A stretch of DNA of 64,000 nucleotides from Holdemanella porci (GTDB lineage: Bacteria; Bacillota_I; Bacilli_A; Erysipelotrichales; Erysipelotrichaceae), in assembly GCF_009696075.1 (NCBI RefSeq), contig NZ_VUMR01000002.1, positions 1-64,000 of the forward strand, written 5' to 3'. The notes beneath the pieces were generated by a model, which saw only the letters and a list, made by a program, of their open reading frames with translations, did not search any database and was not told where the DNA came from. The position numbers were made by a program, and so were the translations under genes. Shown piece after piece: positions 43,796 to 53,399 of this stretch; the first letter of the stretch is position 1, and each line of letters begins with the position of its first letter.

Positions 43796-44227
43796 ATGGG
43801 ATTTATGGATAAAGTAAAAGACTTCGTTGCTCCAATCGAAGAAGATGATGATTATCAAGAAGCACCACAAGCTGAAAAGGTAGAAGAAGTAGAACCTCAA
43901 AGTCGTTATGAGAGACCAAAAACTCGTACGAACGCAACTTCTTTGAATTCAAATACAAAAATGGTATTGTTTGAACCAAGAAGCTTTGGAGAAGCTGAAG
44001 AAGTAGGACAACGCTTAAAAGAAGGTCGTGCTGTAGTAGTTAACTTACACAAGCTAGATCGTGATTATGCACAACGTACGATTGATTTCTTAACAGGTGT
44101 TGTTTATGCGCTTGATGGAAAAATTCAGAAAATCGGTCAGAACGTAATTTTATGTTCTCCAGCTGAAATTGGTGTACAAGGAACTATTTCTTTAGGAAGT
44201 CCAGACGACTTCGAAGATGAAGACTAA
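43796..44227 (+). CDS. sepF: Cell division protein SepF
   Basis: SepF anchors and bundles FtsZ at the Z ring. The 143-aa product has the N-terminal amphipathic membrane helix (MGFMDKVKDFVAPI), an acidic linker and the C-terminal SepF domain (VLFEPRSFGEAEEVGQRLKE, then DFLTGVVYALDGKIQKIG). AAGGAGG precedes ATG 43796. ylmH follows 12 nt later, as in the Firmicutes ylm cluster; ylmG and divIVA are missing here. Confidence 0.94.
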   Translation: MGFMDKVKDFVAPIEEDDDYQEAPQAEKVEEVEPQSRYERPKTRTNATSLNSNTKMVLFEPRSFGEAEEVGQRLKEGRAVVVNLHKLDRDYAQRTIDFLTGVVYALDGKIQKIGQNVILCSPAEIGVQGTISLGSPDDFEDED

Positions 44228-44239
44228 TAATTACTTTTA

Positions 44240-44980
44240 ATGAGCTCATTTATGGTAGGTCATGAGGTGTTTATTTCGCAGATGAAAGATCAAATTCGTA
44301 TCTTTCAAAAACAAAATAGGCCGATCATGACCTGTTTTTTATCGATTTCTGAACAAAGCATTCTTCAAAGCATGGTGCCTAAAAATATATGTCTTGTTTT
44401 TGATGGCGGTTATGATCAAGCACAACGAAAGATCGCTTGCTTTATACCTGAAGGATATGTTGGCTTTAGTGATTGTGTTTGTCTTCATGCCACGTACAAT
44501 TCAAAATTTAAAACATTAACCCACTCCGATCTTTTAGGTTGTTTAATGCACTCTGGCATTGAAAGAAGTGTCATTGGGGATTTGATCGTGCAAAAAGAGG
44601 ATCTATATATCTTTTGTAAAGAAAAGATTTCAAAATATATCATTGACAATTGTACGCAGATTAGTAAGTGTACAGTGCATTTTGAAGAGTGTTTAGACTA
44701 TATCATTACGGAAAATAACAAAAAAGAAATACATATTATGTGCAGCAGTTTACGTTTAGATAGTGTAGTTGCGCAATTGTCACATTGTTCAAGAAGTGAA
44801 GCGTTAAAAAAGATTCATGCAGGATTTGTGAAAGTTAATGATGTGGTACTTGAACAAAATTTACAATTGTGCAATAATGATTTCGTGTCAATCAGAAAGA
44901 CAGGTCGATTCCAGTTTAAAGAAGTGGTTTCTACCACAAAAAAGGGAAGACTTGTTTTGAACTTTGATCAATATATTTAG
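44240..44980 (+). CDS. ylmH: YlmH-type S4-domain RNA-binding protein
   Basis: This 246-aa protein has a C-terminal S4 domain (LRLDSVVAQLSHCSRSEALK, ~residues 172-191, then GFVKVND). YlmH homologues act in ribosome rescue/quality control and cell division. No clear Shine-Dalgarno site precedes ATG, so coupling to sepF is likely. Terminates at the ileS leader. Confidence 0.85.
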   Translation: MSSFMVGHEVFISQMKDQIRIFQKQNRPIMTCFLSISEQSILQSMVPKNICLVFDGGYDQAQRKIACFIPEGYVGFSDCVCLHATYNSKFKTLTHSDLLGCLMHSGIERSVIGDLIVQKEDLYIFCKEKISKYIIDNCTQISKCTVHFEECLDYIITENNKKEIHIMCSSLRLDSVVAQLSHCSRSEALKKIHAGFVKVNDVVLEQNLQLCNNDFVSIRKTGRFQFKEVVSTTKKGRLVLNFDQYI

Positions 44981-44994
44981 CTAAGATAAAGACA

Positions 44995-45204
44995 CGCCTT
45001 TATTCGTTAGGATTGTAGAGAGCAATGAGTTTTGGTGAAACATTGTATGAATAGGAATTAAGGTATCCCTTTTGAGCTGATCTTATGAAATGATAGTAGT
45101 AGTTTGATCCGGTTGAACCGTTATCTCATGAAAGTGCATAGTGAAAACTATGAATTAAGGTGGTACCGCGTGTTGATTACGTCCTTTTATAAGGACGTTT
45201 TTTT
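44995..45204 (+). promoter_or_regulatory. T-box leader of ileS, Ile specifier ATC
   Basis: Stem I elements (TAGAGAGCAATGAG, TTTTGGTGAAA), specifier context AAGGTATCCCTTTTGAGC with ATC at 45065-45067, T-box core AAGGTGGTACCGCG (45157-45170), and terminator ACGTCCTT/AAGGACGT plus T run (45179-45204). A weak promoter (TTGATC 44964, TAAAGA 44987) lies at the end of ylmH. Confidence 0.93.
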
Positions 45205-45225
45205 ATTTGGAAAAGGAGATAAAGT

Positions 45226-47952
45226 ATGGACTACAAAGAAACTCTTCATATGCCTAAAACGGCATTTGAAATGCGTGGAAATTTGACTAAAAAAGAGCCT
45301 GGTTTCCAGAAGCGCTGGCAAGATGAAAAATTGTATGAAAAGATGTTAGAAAGAAGAAAAGGAGCTGAATCATTTGTATTACATGATGGTCCTCCTTACG
45401 CAAATGGTGACATCCACTTAGGACATGCCTTAAATAAGGTGTTAAAAGATGTCATTTTAAAATCACACTTTATGGAAGGATACAACACACCATATATTCC
45501 AGGATGGGATACACATGGTTTACCAATTGAAACAGCTGTGACTAAATTGGGGTATGACCGTAAGAAAATGGGAATTGCTGAATTTAGAAAAATCTGTTAC
45601 GACTATGCTTTAAAACAAGTAGCTAATCAAAAAGCTGGATTCTTAAGCTTAGGATCGATTGGAGATTATGATCATCCATATATCACACTTCAAAAGGATT
45701 TTGAAAAACACCAGATTGAAATCTTTGGAAAGATGGCCATGAAAGGTTTGATCTACAAAGGATTAAAACCAGTATATTGGTCACCAAGTAGCGAGTCTGC
45801 ATTGGCGGAAGCTGAAGTTGAATATAAAGATGTAAAGAGTCCAACTATTTATGTTAAATTTGCCGTTAAAGACGGAAAAGGTGTATTGGATACAGATTGC
45901 AACTTTGTGATTTGGACAACCACACCTTGGACAATTCCTGCAAACTTAGGAATTAGTGTAAATCCTGATTTTGACTATTCATTAGTGGATACAGAAAAGG
46001 GAAAATTGATTATGCTTTCAAGCATGGTTGAAGAATTATGTGATAAGTTTGAAATTGAAAAACGTGATGTTTTAAAGACTTTCAAAGGTAAAGAATTCGA
46101 ATATATTACATGTATACACCCATTGTATCCAGAAAGAGAAAGTTTGTTGATGTGTGGAGATCACGTAACAGCCGATGCTGGTACTGGATGTGTTCATACA
46201 GCACCTGGATTTGGTGTGGATGACTTTAACATTGGGATGAAATATGGTTTACCAGTGTATTGTAACGTTGATGCACAAGGATGCATGATGGATGATGTTG
46301 GTGAATGGCTTGCCGGCCAATATGTGGAAGATGCCAACAAGACAGTCACTCAAAAATTAGATGAATTGGGTGTATTATTAAAACTTCAATTCATTACCCA
46401 CTCTTATCCACATGACTGGCGTACTAAAAAACCTATTATTTTTCGTGCTACAACACAATGGTTTGCGTCAATTGATCAAATTCGTGATGAACTTTTAGAA
46501 CAAATTCACTCTGTATCTTGGGTACCTGCTTGGGGTGAACAACGTATGCACAATATGATCGCCGATCGTAATGACTGGTGTATTTCTCGTCAACGTGCTT
46601 GGGGTGTTCCAATTCCTATTATTTATGGAGAAGACGATACTCCAATTATGGATCAAGCTATTTTTGATCATGTTGCCAAATTAGTTGGTGAATATGGATC
46701 CAATGTTTGGTTTGAAAGAGATGTTAAAGATTTATTACCAGAAGGATATACAAATGAACATTCACCTAATGGTATCTTCCGTAAAGAAACGGATACTATG
46801 GATGTTTGGTTTGACTCTGGATCAAGTCATACAGGCGCTATGATGGATCGTGGTTTAGGCTATCCTGCTGACTTATATTTTGAAGGTAGTGACCAATATC
46901 GTGGATGGTTCAACTCTAGTTTGATTGTTGGTACTGCCGTTCATGGTAAAGCTCCATACAAACAAGTTTTATCACATGGTTTCGTTATGGATGAAAAGGG
47001 CGTTAAGATGTCTAAATCACAATGGAATGCCGTTGCACCTAGTGAAATTACGAAGAAATATGGTGCAGATATCTTACGTTTATGGGCATGTAGTGTAGAC
47101 TATCAAGCAGATGTTTCAATGGGTCAAAAGATCTTGAAACAAGTCAGTGAAAACTATCGTAAGGTACGTAATACATTGCGTTTCTTAATGGCAAACTTAG
47201 ATGATCAAAAATTTATGGCCAAAGATTGTGTAAACTTCAATGAATTAAGTGAATTGGATCAATATATTTTAACTGAATTAAAAGATGCCGTAGATTTCTG
47301 TAGAAAAGCTTATAATGAATATCGTTTCTCCGATGTTGTTACATATTTGACAAACTTAATGACGAATGAATTATCCGCTTACTACTTAGATTATACAAAG
47401 GACATTCTTTATATTGAAAAAGAAGATGCACCAGTTCGTCGTCAAGTTCAAACTGTACTTTATAATGCCGTTGAAGTGATGACTAAATTGTGGGCTCCAA
47501 TCTTGGCTCATACTTGTGAAGAAGTCAATGACTACATGCACTTTGATGCAGAAAGTATCCACTTAACGACATTCAAAGATCTAGAATTGGATTTTGATGT
47601 TGAAAAGATCAAAACGGATATGGAAGAATTATTCAAAGTTCGTAAGGATGTCTTCAAAGCACTTGAAAATGCTCGTGCTCAAGGTTTAATCGGTAAATCA
47701 TTAGAAGCTCATGTCGTATTACATGTAAGTGATGCACAAAAAGAAATTATGAATCGCGTATTAAGTAATGCTGCACAATGGTTTATTGTATCTAAAGTCA
47801 CATTCACAACGGATGAATTAGAACAATTTGAAGTATGTCAGGTACAAGTAGAAAAGGCTACAGGTCATGTATGTCCTCGTTGCTGGAACTATACTGAATC
47901 TGATAATGAAGATGGATTGTGTGATCGCTGTAACCACGTATTACACGACTAA
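45226..47952 (+). CDS. ileS: Isoleucyl-tRNA synthetase
   Basis: Class I synthetase of 908 aa, bacterial IleS type 1. HIGH motif as IHLGHAL (~residues 65-71), the CP1 editing domain (WTTTPWTIPAN), KMSKS as VKMSKSQWN (~593) and a C-terminal zinc finger of CPRCWNY and LCDRCNH. AAAGGAGAT precedes ATG. Controlled by the T-box. Confidence 0.96.
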   Translation: MDYKETLHMPKTAFEMRGNLTKKEPGFQKRWQDEKLYEKMLERRKGAESFVLHDGPPYANGDIHLGHALNKVLKDVILKSHFMEGYNTPYIPGWDTHGLPIETAVTKLGYDRKKMGIAEFRKICYDYALKQVANQKAGFLSLGSIGDYDHPYITLQKDFEKHQIEIFGKMAMKGLIYKGLKPVYWSPSSESALAEAEVEYKDVKSPTIYVKFAVKDGKGVLDTDCNFVIWTTTPWTIPANLGISVNPDFDYSLVDTEKGKLIMLSSMVEELCDKFEIEKRDVLKTFKGKEFEYITCIHPLYPERESLLMCGDHVTADAGTGCVHTAPGFGVDDFNIGMKYGLPVYCNVDAQGCMMDDVGEWLAGQYVEDANKTVTQKLDELGVLLKLQFITHSYPHDWRTKKPIIFRATTQWFASIDQIRDELLEQIHSVSWVPAWGEQRMHNMIADRNDWCISRQRAWGVPIPIIYGEDDTPIMDQAIFDHVAKLVGEYGSNVWFERDVKDLLPEGYTNEHSPNGIFRKETDTMDVWFDSGSSHTGAMMDRGLGYPADLYFEGSDQYRGWFNSSLIVGTAVHGKAPYKQVLSHGFVMDEKGVKMSKSQWNAVAPSEITKKYGADILRLWACSVDYQADVSMGQKILKQVSENYRKVRNTLRFLMANLDDQKFMAKDCVNFNELSELDQYILTELKDAVDFCRKAYNEYRFSDVVTYLTNLMTNELSAYYLDYTKDILYIEKEDAPVRRQVQTVLYNAVEVMTKLWAPILAHTCEEVNDYMHFDAESIHLTTFKDLELDFDVEKIKTDMEELFKVRKDVFKALENARAQGLIGKSLEAHVVLHVSDAQKEIMNRVLSNAAQWFIVSKVTFTTDELEQFEVCQVQVEKATGHVCPRCWNYTESDNEDGLCDRCNHVLHD

Positions 47953-47965
47953 TATGTAAATGAAA

Positions 47966-48003
47966 AGAGTAACTCTAATCGACAAGAGTTACTCTGTTTT
48001 TTA
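47966..48003. terminator. Bidirectional terminator ileS / apbE
   Basis: Eleven-bp stem AGAGTAACTCT/AGAGTTACTCT (one G-T pair), then a T run. The apbE stop codon lies in the 5' arm/loop. Confidence 0.75.
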
Positions 48004-49060
48004 TTTTATCCGTTGTGATGATTTTATAATCTTTTGTTTCTAAATCCGATGAAACATCACTATCTTTATCTACGATCCATATGGCTTGTACATCATAATC
48101 CAGGGAGGATAAATATTTCTTTCCATCTTCTACACTCATACAGAACAACGTTGTACTTAAGGCATCGGCCTTGCCGGAATCTTTTGTGATGACGGTTACA
48201 CTTCGAACATAGTTTGCAGGATAACCGGTTTTAGGATCAATAATATGAGAATATTTTTTATTCTTGTATGTAAAATATCTTTGGTAATCTCCACTTGTAA
48301 CTAAACAAGTGGCCTTTTTTGTTGAATATTGAACTAGGGCATCATTTGCATCTGGACTTTGAATACCAATCTTCCAATCTGTGCCATCTTCTTTTTCACC
48401 AAGTAAGACAACATTCCCTCCCGCATTGATATATCCATTGGTTAGGCCAGCTTTATTTAATGCTTCTTTGGCAAGTTGAGCGGTATATCCTTTGGCAATG
48501 GCACCAAGATCGATGGATAGTTCTGGATCTAAGTAAGATACTTCATGACCAGATATTTGAATTTTATCTAAGTCAATATGATTTAAAGCTTCTTGAATCT
48601 TGTCATCACTTGGAGGGACTTGCGTGTTTTCTCTAGCCTCATGCCATAGATTTAAAAGTGCACCTTGGCTGATATCAAATTGTGAGTTTTCAGACTGCAT
48701 CTGCATGGCTAGTTTTAAACAATCTATAAAGATTTCATCCATTTGAATCGGATGATTATAAGCTTCATGATTTAATGTATATAGGTTATTCATATTTTTA
48801 TAGGCGTGGTACTGGTCAAAGCGTTTATTGTTTTCTTTAAATGTCTTTCTTACAATCTTTGTATACTTGGCAAAATCGGCTTGTGAACATGAGCAATTGA
48901 GTGTAATGGGCGTGTCAAAACCAACATCTGTTAATGTAACATTTAGGTTTTCTGTTGTATCATTACCTTTATTTTGAACAAAGAATATAACGGAAGTAAT
49001 AAAGATGAGAAAGCATAGGGATATTACCAGCCAGGATAGAATAGATTTATTTTTTTGCAT
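47975..49060 (-). CDS. apbE: FAD:protein FMN transferase (ApbE)
   Basis: ApbE attaches FMN to threonine of RnfD/RnfG-type flavoproteins outside the membrane. The 361-aa product has an N-terminal membrane anchor (ILSWLVISLCFLIFITSVIFF, residues ~7-27), then the ApbE fold with LDLGAIAKGYTAQLA-like IDLGAIAKGY (~190), NAGGNVVLLG and HIIDPKTGYP. It is divergent from rnfC, its expected substrate operon. No Shine-Dalgarno site is present; a -10 sits 6 nt before ATG. Confidence 0.92.
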   Translation of the reverse strand: MQKNKSILSWLVISLCFLIFITSVIFFVQNKGNDTTENLNVTLTDVGFDTPITLNCSCSQADFAKYTKIVRKTFKENNKRFDQYHAYKNMNNLYTLNHEAYNHPIQMDEIFIDCLKLAMQMQSENSQFDISQGALLNLWHEARENTQVPPSDDKIQEALNHIDLDKIQISGHEVSYLDPELSIDLGAIAKGYTAQLAKEALNKAGLTNGYINAGGNVVLLGEKEDGTDWKIGIQSPDANDALVQYSTKKATCLVTSGDYQRYFTYKNKKYSHIIDPKTGYPANYVRSVTVITKDSGKADALSTTLFCMSVEDGKKYLSSLDYDVQAIWIVDKDSDVSSDLETKDYKIITTDKIKNRVTLVD

Positions 49061-49066
49061 AGAAGT

Positions 49067-49095
49067 ATTATAGGATGAAATGATTTTAATGTAAA
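49067..49095 (-). promoter_or_regulatory. apbE promoter, possible leaderless transcript
   Basis: Minus-strand -35 TTTACA (49095-49090), 17-nt spacer, -10 TATAAT (49072-49067), then six bases and ATG at 49060. Confidence 0.6.
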
Positions 49096-49137
49096 TGTCA
49101 GTACATATTTGAATTGTGGGAAATTGTCAAAAAATTC

Positions 49138-49166
49138 TTGAACTTGTGAAAAAAAAGGCCTATGAT
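49138..49166 (+). promoter_or_regulatory. rnf operon promoter
   Basis: -35 TTGAAC (49138-49143), 17-nt spacer, -10 TATGAT (49161-49166), 24 nt upstream of the rnfC ribosome-binding site region. Confidence 0.6.
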
Positions 49167-49196
49167 TAAAAAGTGTAAATGGGAGGTAGGATTTAT

Positions 49197-50489
49197 ATGT
49201 CACTATTTTTAGGTCCAATGAGACAGCATATCCCTGGTAAAAAAGAATTGACAGAAAAGTCTGAATTATTACATCTTATGCCTAAAAAGGAAGTCTATAT
49301 TCCTTTGGTTGCAGGCCGTACTTTAGACTTTGATATTCTTGTTGAAGAGGGAGATACTGTATCCGTTGGAACAAAACTGGCTGAAACAAAGTCAGGTTTT
49401 TATGTGCCAATTTATTCAAGTGTTTCTGGAACTTATAAAGGAATTGTTAAGCGTATGCACAATTCTTTGCGTCCACAAAATCACATGGTGATTGAATGCG
49501 ATTTTAAACAAACGAAAGTTCAATCTTTTGCCCCATTAGACTGGCAAAGTGCTACTCGCCAAGAGTGTGTTGATTTTGTAAAGAATGCAGGTATTGTTGG
49601 TTTAGGTGGAGCTGGTTTCCCAACCTATGTAAAATATATGAAACCAGATGGAGTTGATTATGTATTGATCAATGCCGTTGAATGTGAACCATATATCACA
49701 GCCGATTACCGATCTGTTATGGATGATGCCAAAGATTTAGTTACAGGTGCAAAAATCATGAAGAAAATGGCTGAAGCCAAAACGGTTTACATTTGTATCA
49801 AAGAATCTCACCCAGATTTAATTGAAAAAGTGAAATCTGTATTGACAGATGCGGCTGGTGTTGAGGTTCGACCAGTCCCTGATGTGTATCCAATGGGTTG
49901 GGAACGTGTTTTAGTGCGTGAAGTATTACATAAAGAATATGGTGGGTTACCTGCTGAAGCGGGTGCTATCATCGGAAATGCTTCAAGTGCCATCGCGATT
50001 GCGAAAGCCTTTGAAAAAGGAGAAGCCATCACACAAAAGAATCTAACAGTTAGTGGGGAATGTGTAAAAGATCCTCACAATGTATGTGTACCTGTTGGTA
50101 TGCCAGTTAGTGAAATCATCGAAGCTTGTGGTGGATATACACAAGATACTGTCCGCTTGATTTCAGGTGGACCTATGATGGGTAAAACCATTGTCAATGA
50201 TATGTTTGTCGTTGATCGTGCTATGAATGCATTAACTGTACTTCCAGCTGCAAATGATGATGCGATCGCATGTTTACGTTGTGGTAAATGTAGTGATCAT
50301 TGTCCAAGTGGATTACAGCCAGTAAGAATTACAGCTGCATTGAAAGCCAATGACGTTGACGAAATGTCAAAACGTGGCGTTATGAGTTGTATCGAATGTG
50401 GAATGTGTACATATATTTGTCCATCTCATATTGATGTAACTGAAAATGTTCGTAAGGCAAAACGTATTGTTATGCTTAAGAAAAAGTAG
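49197..50489 (+). CDS. rnfC: Rnf complex subunit RnfC
   Basis: RnfC is the NADH-side peripheral subunit of the ferredoxin:NAD+ oxidoreductase ion pump. The 430-aa product has the NuoF-like flavin/NADH region (GLGGAGFPTYVKYM, ~residues 137-150; INAVECEPYITADYR), the SLBB domain and two 4Fe-4S motifs: CLRCGKCSDHCPSG (~360) and CIECGMCTYICPSH (~400). ATG 49197 follows GGGAGG. First gene of rnfCDGEA. Confidence 0.95.
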   Translation: MSLFLGPMRQHIPGKKELTEKSELLHLMPKKEVYIPLVAGRTLDFDILVEEGDTVSVGTKLAETKSGFYVPIYSSVSGTYKGIVKRMHNSLRPQNHMVIECDFKQTKVQSFAPLDWQSATRQECVDFVKNAGIVGLGGAGFPTYVKYMKPDGVDYVLINAVECEPYITADYRSVMDDAKDLVTGAKIMKKMAEAKTVYICIKESHPDLIEKVKSVLTDAAGVEVRPVPDVYPMGWERVLVREVLHKEYGGLPAEAGAIIGNASSAIAIAKAFEKGEAITQKNLTVSGECVKDPHNVCVPVGMPVSEIIEACGGYTQDTVRLISGGPMMGKTIVNDMFVVDRAMNALTVLPAANDDAIACLRCGKCSDHCPSGLQPVRITAALKANDVDEMSKRGVMSCIECGMCTYICPSHIDVTENVRKAKRIVMLKKK

Positions 50490-50500
50490 GGAGGATTCAA

Positions 50501-51643
50501 ATGAAATTTACTTTTCATGTAAGTCCAAGCATTAAGAATAACTTGTCAACACAACGTATCATGAAAGAATTATCTTTAAGTTTACTTGTTGTGTTTGCGG
50601 CAGCCGTTATTTACTATGCCTCTGCATGGGGAGCTAGTGCTGCTTTACATTGTGTTCTTTTATTAGCTTGTTCTTTAATTACTACATTCGTTTGCGAATC
50701 CATTTTCGCAAAGATTATGAAGAAAGAGGTTAAAACTTTCTTAAAGAGCTCATTTGGATGGGTAACAGCTATTATTTTAACTTTAATGGTACCTGTGAAT
50801 ATGTCTTGTTATGCAGTTATTATTGCGACAGTATTCGCAATTGTACTTGCAAAATTATTATTTGGTGGTTTTGGACAAAACATCTTTAACCCTGCAGCTG
50901 TAGGACGTGCTGTGATTCTACAAGCTTTTACAGGTGTGAGTGTAGGTCTAATTTCACAAGCAACACCAACAACAGTGATTGCGAGCACTTATCATTGGTT
51001 ACCAAGCAATGCGGCCGTATTGGATTCATTCTTGTCTCAATATGGAGGCTTTGCAGGTCTAGCTTTAGGAACGTATCCTGGATCTATTGGTGAAACATTC
51101 TCAATCTTGATTCTGATTATTGGTGTAGTACTTGCCCTTCGTCAAATTATTGATTGGAGAGTTCCAGCTGTATATTTAGGAACAATCTTTGTGTTAACAG
51201 CTGTTGTAGCGGCCATTACAGGCATTGATTCATACCATGGAATTCCAGCTGTTGTCTGGTATCCATTATTGCACCTACTAACTGGTGGTGTTATTTTTGG
51301 TGCTGTATTTATGTTGACAGATCCAGTCACAAGTCCAACAAGTGCAAGTGGTCGTGTTGTATTTGCGATGGGTGCAGCCATTTTAACAACTTTAGTTCGT
51401 TTAAAAGCAAATCTTCCAGAAGGATGTTTATATTCCATCTTATTGATGAATATGTTTACTCCTTGGATCGAGTCTTGTTTCGATGGAAAACAATTGGAAT
51501 TGGTAAAAAAATCAAAAATTGTTTGTGTATGTCTAGCTTTGATTGGTTTAGCTATAAGCTTCTATGCGGCTAGTTCCATTCAAAAGGTAGATACGGTTCC
51601 TGAAACTGCAGCTGTTGTTGAAACAGTGGAGGTAACACTATGA
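50501..51643 (+). CDS. rnfD: Rnf complex subunit RnfD
   Basis: Membrane subunit of 380 aa with about nine to ten helices, carrying covalent FMN. The FMN-threonine motif is probably SQATPT (~residues 152-157), similar to the S-x-A-T context in the family. NPAAVGRA and FMLTDPVTSPTS are typical RnfD/NqrB segments. RBS GGGAGG. Overlaps rnfG by 4 nt (ATGA). Confidence 0.93.
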   Translation: MKFTFHVSPSIKNNLSTQRIMKELSLSLLVVFAAAVIYYASAWGASAALHCVLLLACSLITTFVCESIFAKIMKKEVKTFLKSSFGWVTAIILTLMVPVNMSCYAVIIATVFAIVLAKLLFGGFGQNIFNPAAVGRAVILQAFTGVSVGLISQATPTTVIASTYHWLPSNAAVLDSFLSQYGGFAGLALGTYPGSIGETFSILILIIGVVLALRQIIDWRVPAVYLGTIFVLTAVVAAITGIDSYHGIPAVVWYPLLHLLTGGVIFGAVFMLTDPVTSPTSASGRVVFAMGAAILTTLVRLKANLPEGCLYSILLMNMFTPWIESCFDGKQLELVKKSKIVCVCLALIGLAISFYAASSIQKVDTVPETAAVVETVEVTL

Positions 51644-52149
51644 ACAAGATCGTACATTTAGGTTTATTCTTGGCGATTGTTTCAGCCGTCGCCGGTGGTG
51701 CCTTAGCATTTGCAAATCAAATGACTGCCCCTGTTATTGCTGCAAATAACGAAAAACAAGAAAAAGAATCATTATTAGCTATGTATCCGGATGCGAACGC
51801 CAATGATTTTAAATTGGTCGATGCAACATTGGATTCTAAAACGGTTCAAAAGGTTTATGAATATAAAAACGTTTATATCTTCAACATGAGTGTAAGTGGA
51901 TATAAAGAAGGAACGGTATTCTTAGTTTCTATTGATAAAGATAGTAAGAAAATCGACAAATACAATGCCATCAGCAATGGCGATACAAAAGGTTTAGGAT
52001 CACAAGTAACACAAGCTCCATTTAGAAAATCTCTAGAAGGAAAAGATGCGACTGGTGAATTGGATACAATTTCTGGTGCGACTGTTTCTTCTGGACCTGT
52101 TGTTAGTGGTATTCATGAAGCGGCAAAACTTGTCGATACATTAAAGTAA
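51640..52149 (+). CDS. rnfG: Rnf complex subunit RnfG
   Basis: The 169-aa product has one N-terminal membrane helix and an external FMN-binding domain. The ApbE target motif is clear: DTISGATVSSGPV (~residues 145-157), where the Thr of SGAT receives FMN. It is shorter than the ~200-aa clostridial forms. GGAGGT precedes ATG. Confidence 0.94.
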   Translation: MNKIVHLGLFLAIVSAVAGGALAFANQMTAPVIAANNEKQEKESLLAMYPDANANDFKLVDATLDSKTVQKVYEYKNVYIFNMSVSGYKEGTVFLVSIDKDSKKIDKYNAISNGDTKGLGSQVTQAPFRKSLEGKDATGELDTISGATVSSGPVVSGIHEAAKLVDTLK

Positions 52150-52162
52150 GGAGGTTATCTAG

Positions 52163-52822
52163 ATGAATCGTTTTGAAAACTTTAAAGCGGGTTTAATAAA
52201 AGATAACCCAGTATTCTCATTGTTCTTAGGAATTTGTTCAACACTAGCCATCACTACATCTGTAAACAATGCGATTGGTATGGGTGTTAGTGTTATTATC
52301 GTATTGATCATGTCCAACGTGATTATTTCATGTGTTCGTAAAATTACGCCAGATGAAATTCGTATTCCTGTTTATATTGTCATTATTGCCACATTGGTAA
52401 AAATCATTCAAATGTTGATTCAAGCCTATGCGCCAAGTTTAAATACAAGCTTAGGTGTATTCATTCCGTTGATTGTAGTTAACTGTATCATCTTGGGTCG
52501 TGCAGAAGCTTTCGCAAGTAAAAACGGCGTTTTAGATTCAGCTTTAGATGGTTTAGGAATGGGTCTAGGATATACATTGGCTGTCCTTGCGATGTCATTT
52601 ATTCGTGAATTGATTTCGACAGGTGGTATTAAAGTGGTAAACCCATTTAACGAAGCGCAAGTTTGGTTAAACTTACACATTATTCCAGAAGACTTCACAG
52701 TGAGTATCTTTGGATCTAGTGTTGGAGCCTTCATTACATTTGCGGTTTTAGCCGCTGCTGTTGGTGCTTATAAACAACATGTAACAGCAAAAGAAGAAGC
52801 TGCAGCGAAGGAGGAAAAGTAA
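52163..52822 (+). CDS. rnfE: Rnf complex subunit RnfE
   Basis: This 219-aa membrane protein has six helices and is paired with RnfA as an inverted-topology homologue. Its typical segments include NPVFSLFLGICSTLAITTSV (~residues 12-31) and LIVVNCIILGRAEAFAS. AAGGAGG precedes ATG. The C-terminus is a short charged tail. Confidence 0.94.
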   Translation: MNRFENFKAGLIKDNPVFSLFLGICSTLAITTSVNNAIGMGVSVIIVLIMSNVIISCVRKITPDEIRIPVYIVIIATLVKIIQMLIQAYAPSLNTSLGVFIPLIVVNCIILGRAEAFASKNGVLDSALDGLGMGLGYTLAVLAMSFIRELISTGGIKVVNPFNEAQVWLNLHIIPEDFTVSIFGSSVGAFITFAVLAAAVGAYKQHVTAKEEAAAKEEK

Positions 52823-52823
52823 G

Positions 52824-53399
52824 ATGGGTGAATTAATGGCACTTTTAGTAACGAGTGTTTTAGTTAACAACGTTATCTTAACTCAATTCTTAGGTATGTG
52901 CCCATTCATGGGTGTTTCTAAAAAGAAAAGCTCAGCAATTGGTATGGGTGTTGCCGTTGTCTTCGTTATCGTTGTTGCAGCACTTGTTACATATGCACTT
53001 TATTATTTAGTACTTGTACCTTTACAACTTGAATTTATGGATTTGATCACATTTATCTTGGTCATCGCTTCTTTAGTTCAATTAACAGAAATGTTCATTA
53101 AAAAGACAAGTCCTGCACTTTATAAATCATTAGGTGTTTACTTACCATTGATCACGACAAACTGTGTTGTTTTGAATGTATGTTTAGTAAATATTTCTAA
53201 TAGTTATAACTTTGCACAAATGTTAGTATACTCAATCGGTACTCCATTAGGGTTTGCCCTTGTATTATTCATTTTCTCTACAATTCGTGAAAGACTAGAA
53301 CAAAGTGAAGTTCCAAATGCCTTTGTAGGCAATCCAATCGCATTGATTGTGGCTGCCATCATGGCTATGGCATTCTCTTGCTTTACAGGAATTGTATAA
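52824..53399 (+). CDS. rnfA: Rnf complex subunit RnfA
   Basis: This 191-aa membrane protein has six helices. It starts MGELMALLVTSVLVNNVILTQ and includes LGMCPFMGVSKKKSSAIGMG and LPLITTNCVVLNVCL, the conserved RnfA segments with cysteines of the intramembrane iron-sulfur site shared with RnfE. RBS AAGGAGG. Stop overlaps the next start (TAATG). Confidence 0.95.
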   Translation: MGELMALLVTSVLVNNVILTQFLGMCPFMGVSKKKSSAIGMGVAVVFVIVVAALVTYALYYLVLVPLQLEFMDLITFILVIASLVQLTEMFIKKTSPALYKSLGVYLPLITTNCVVLNVCLVNISNSYNFAQMLVYSIGTPLGFALVLFIFSTIRERLEQSEVPNAFVGNPIALIVAAIMAMAFSCFTGIV

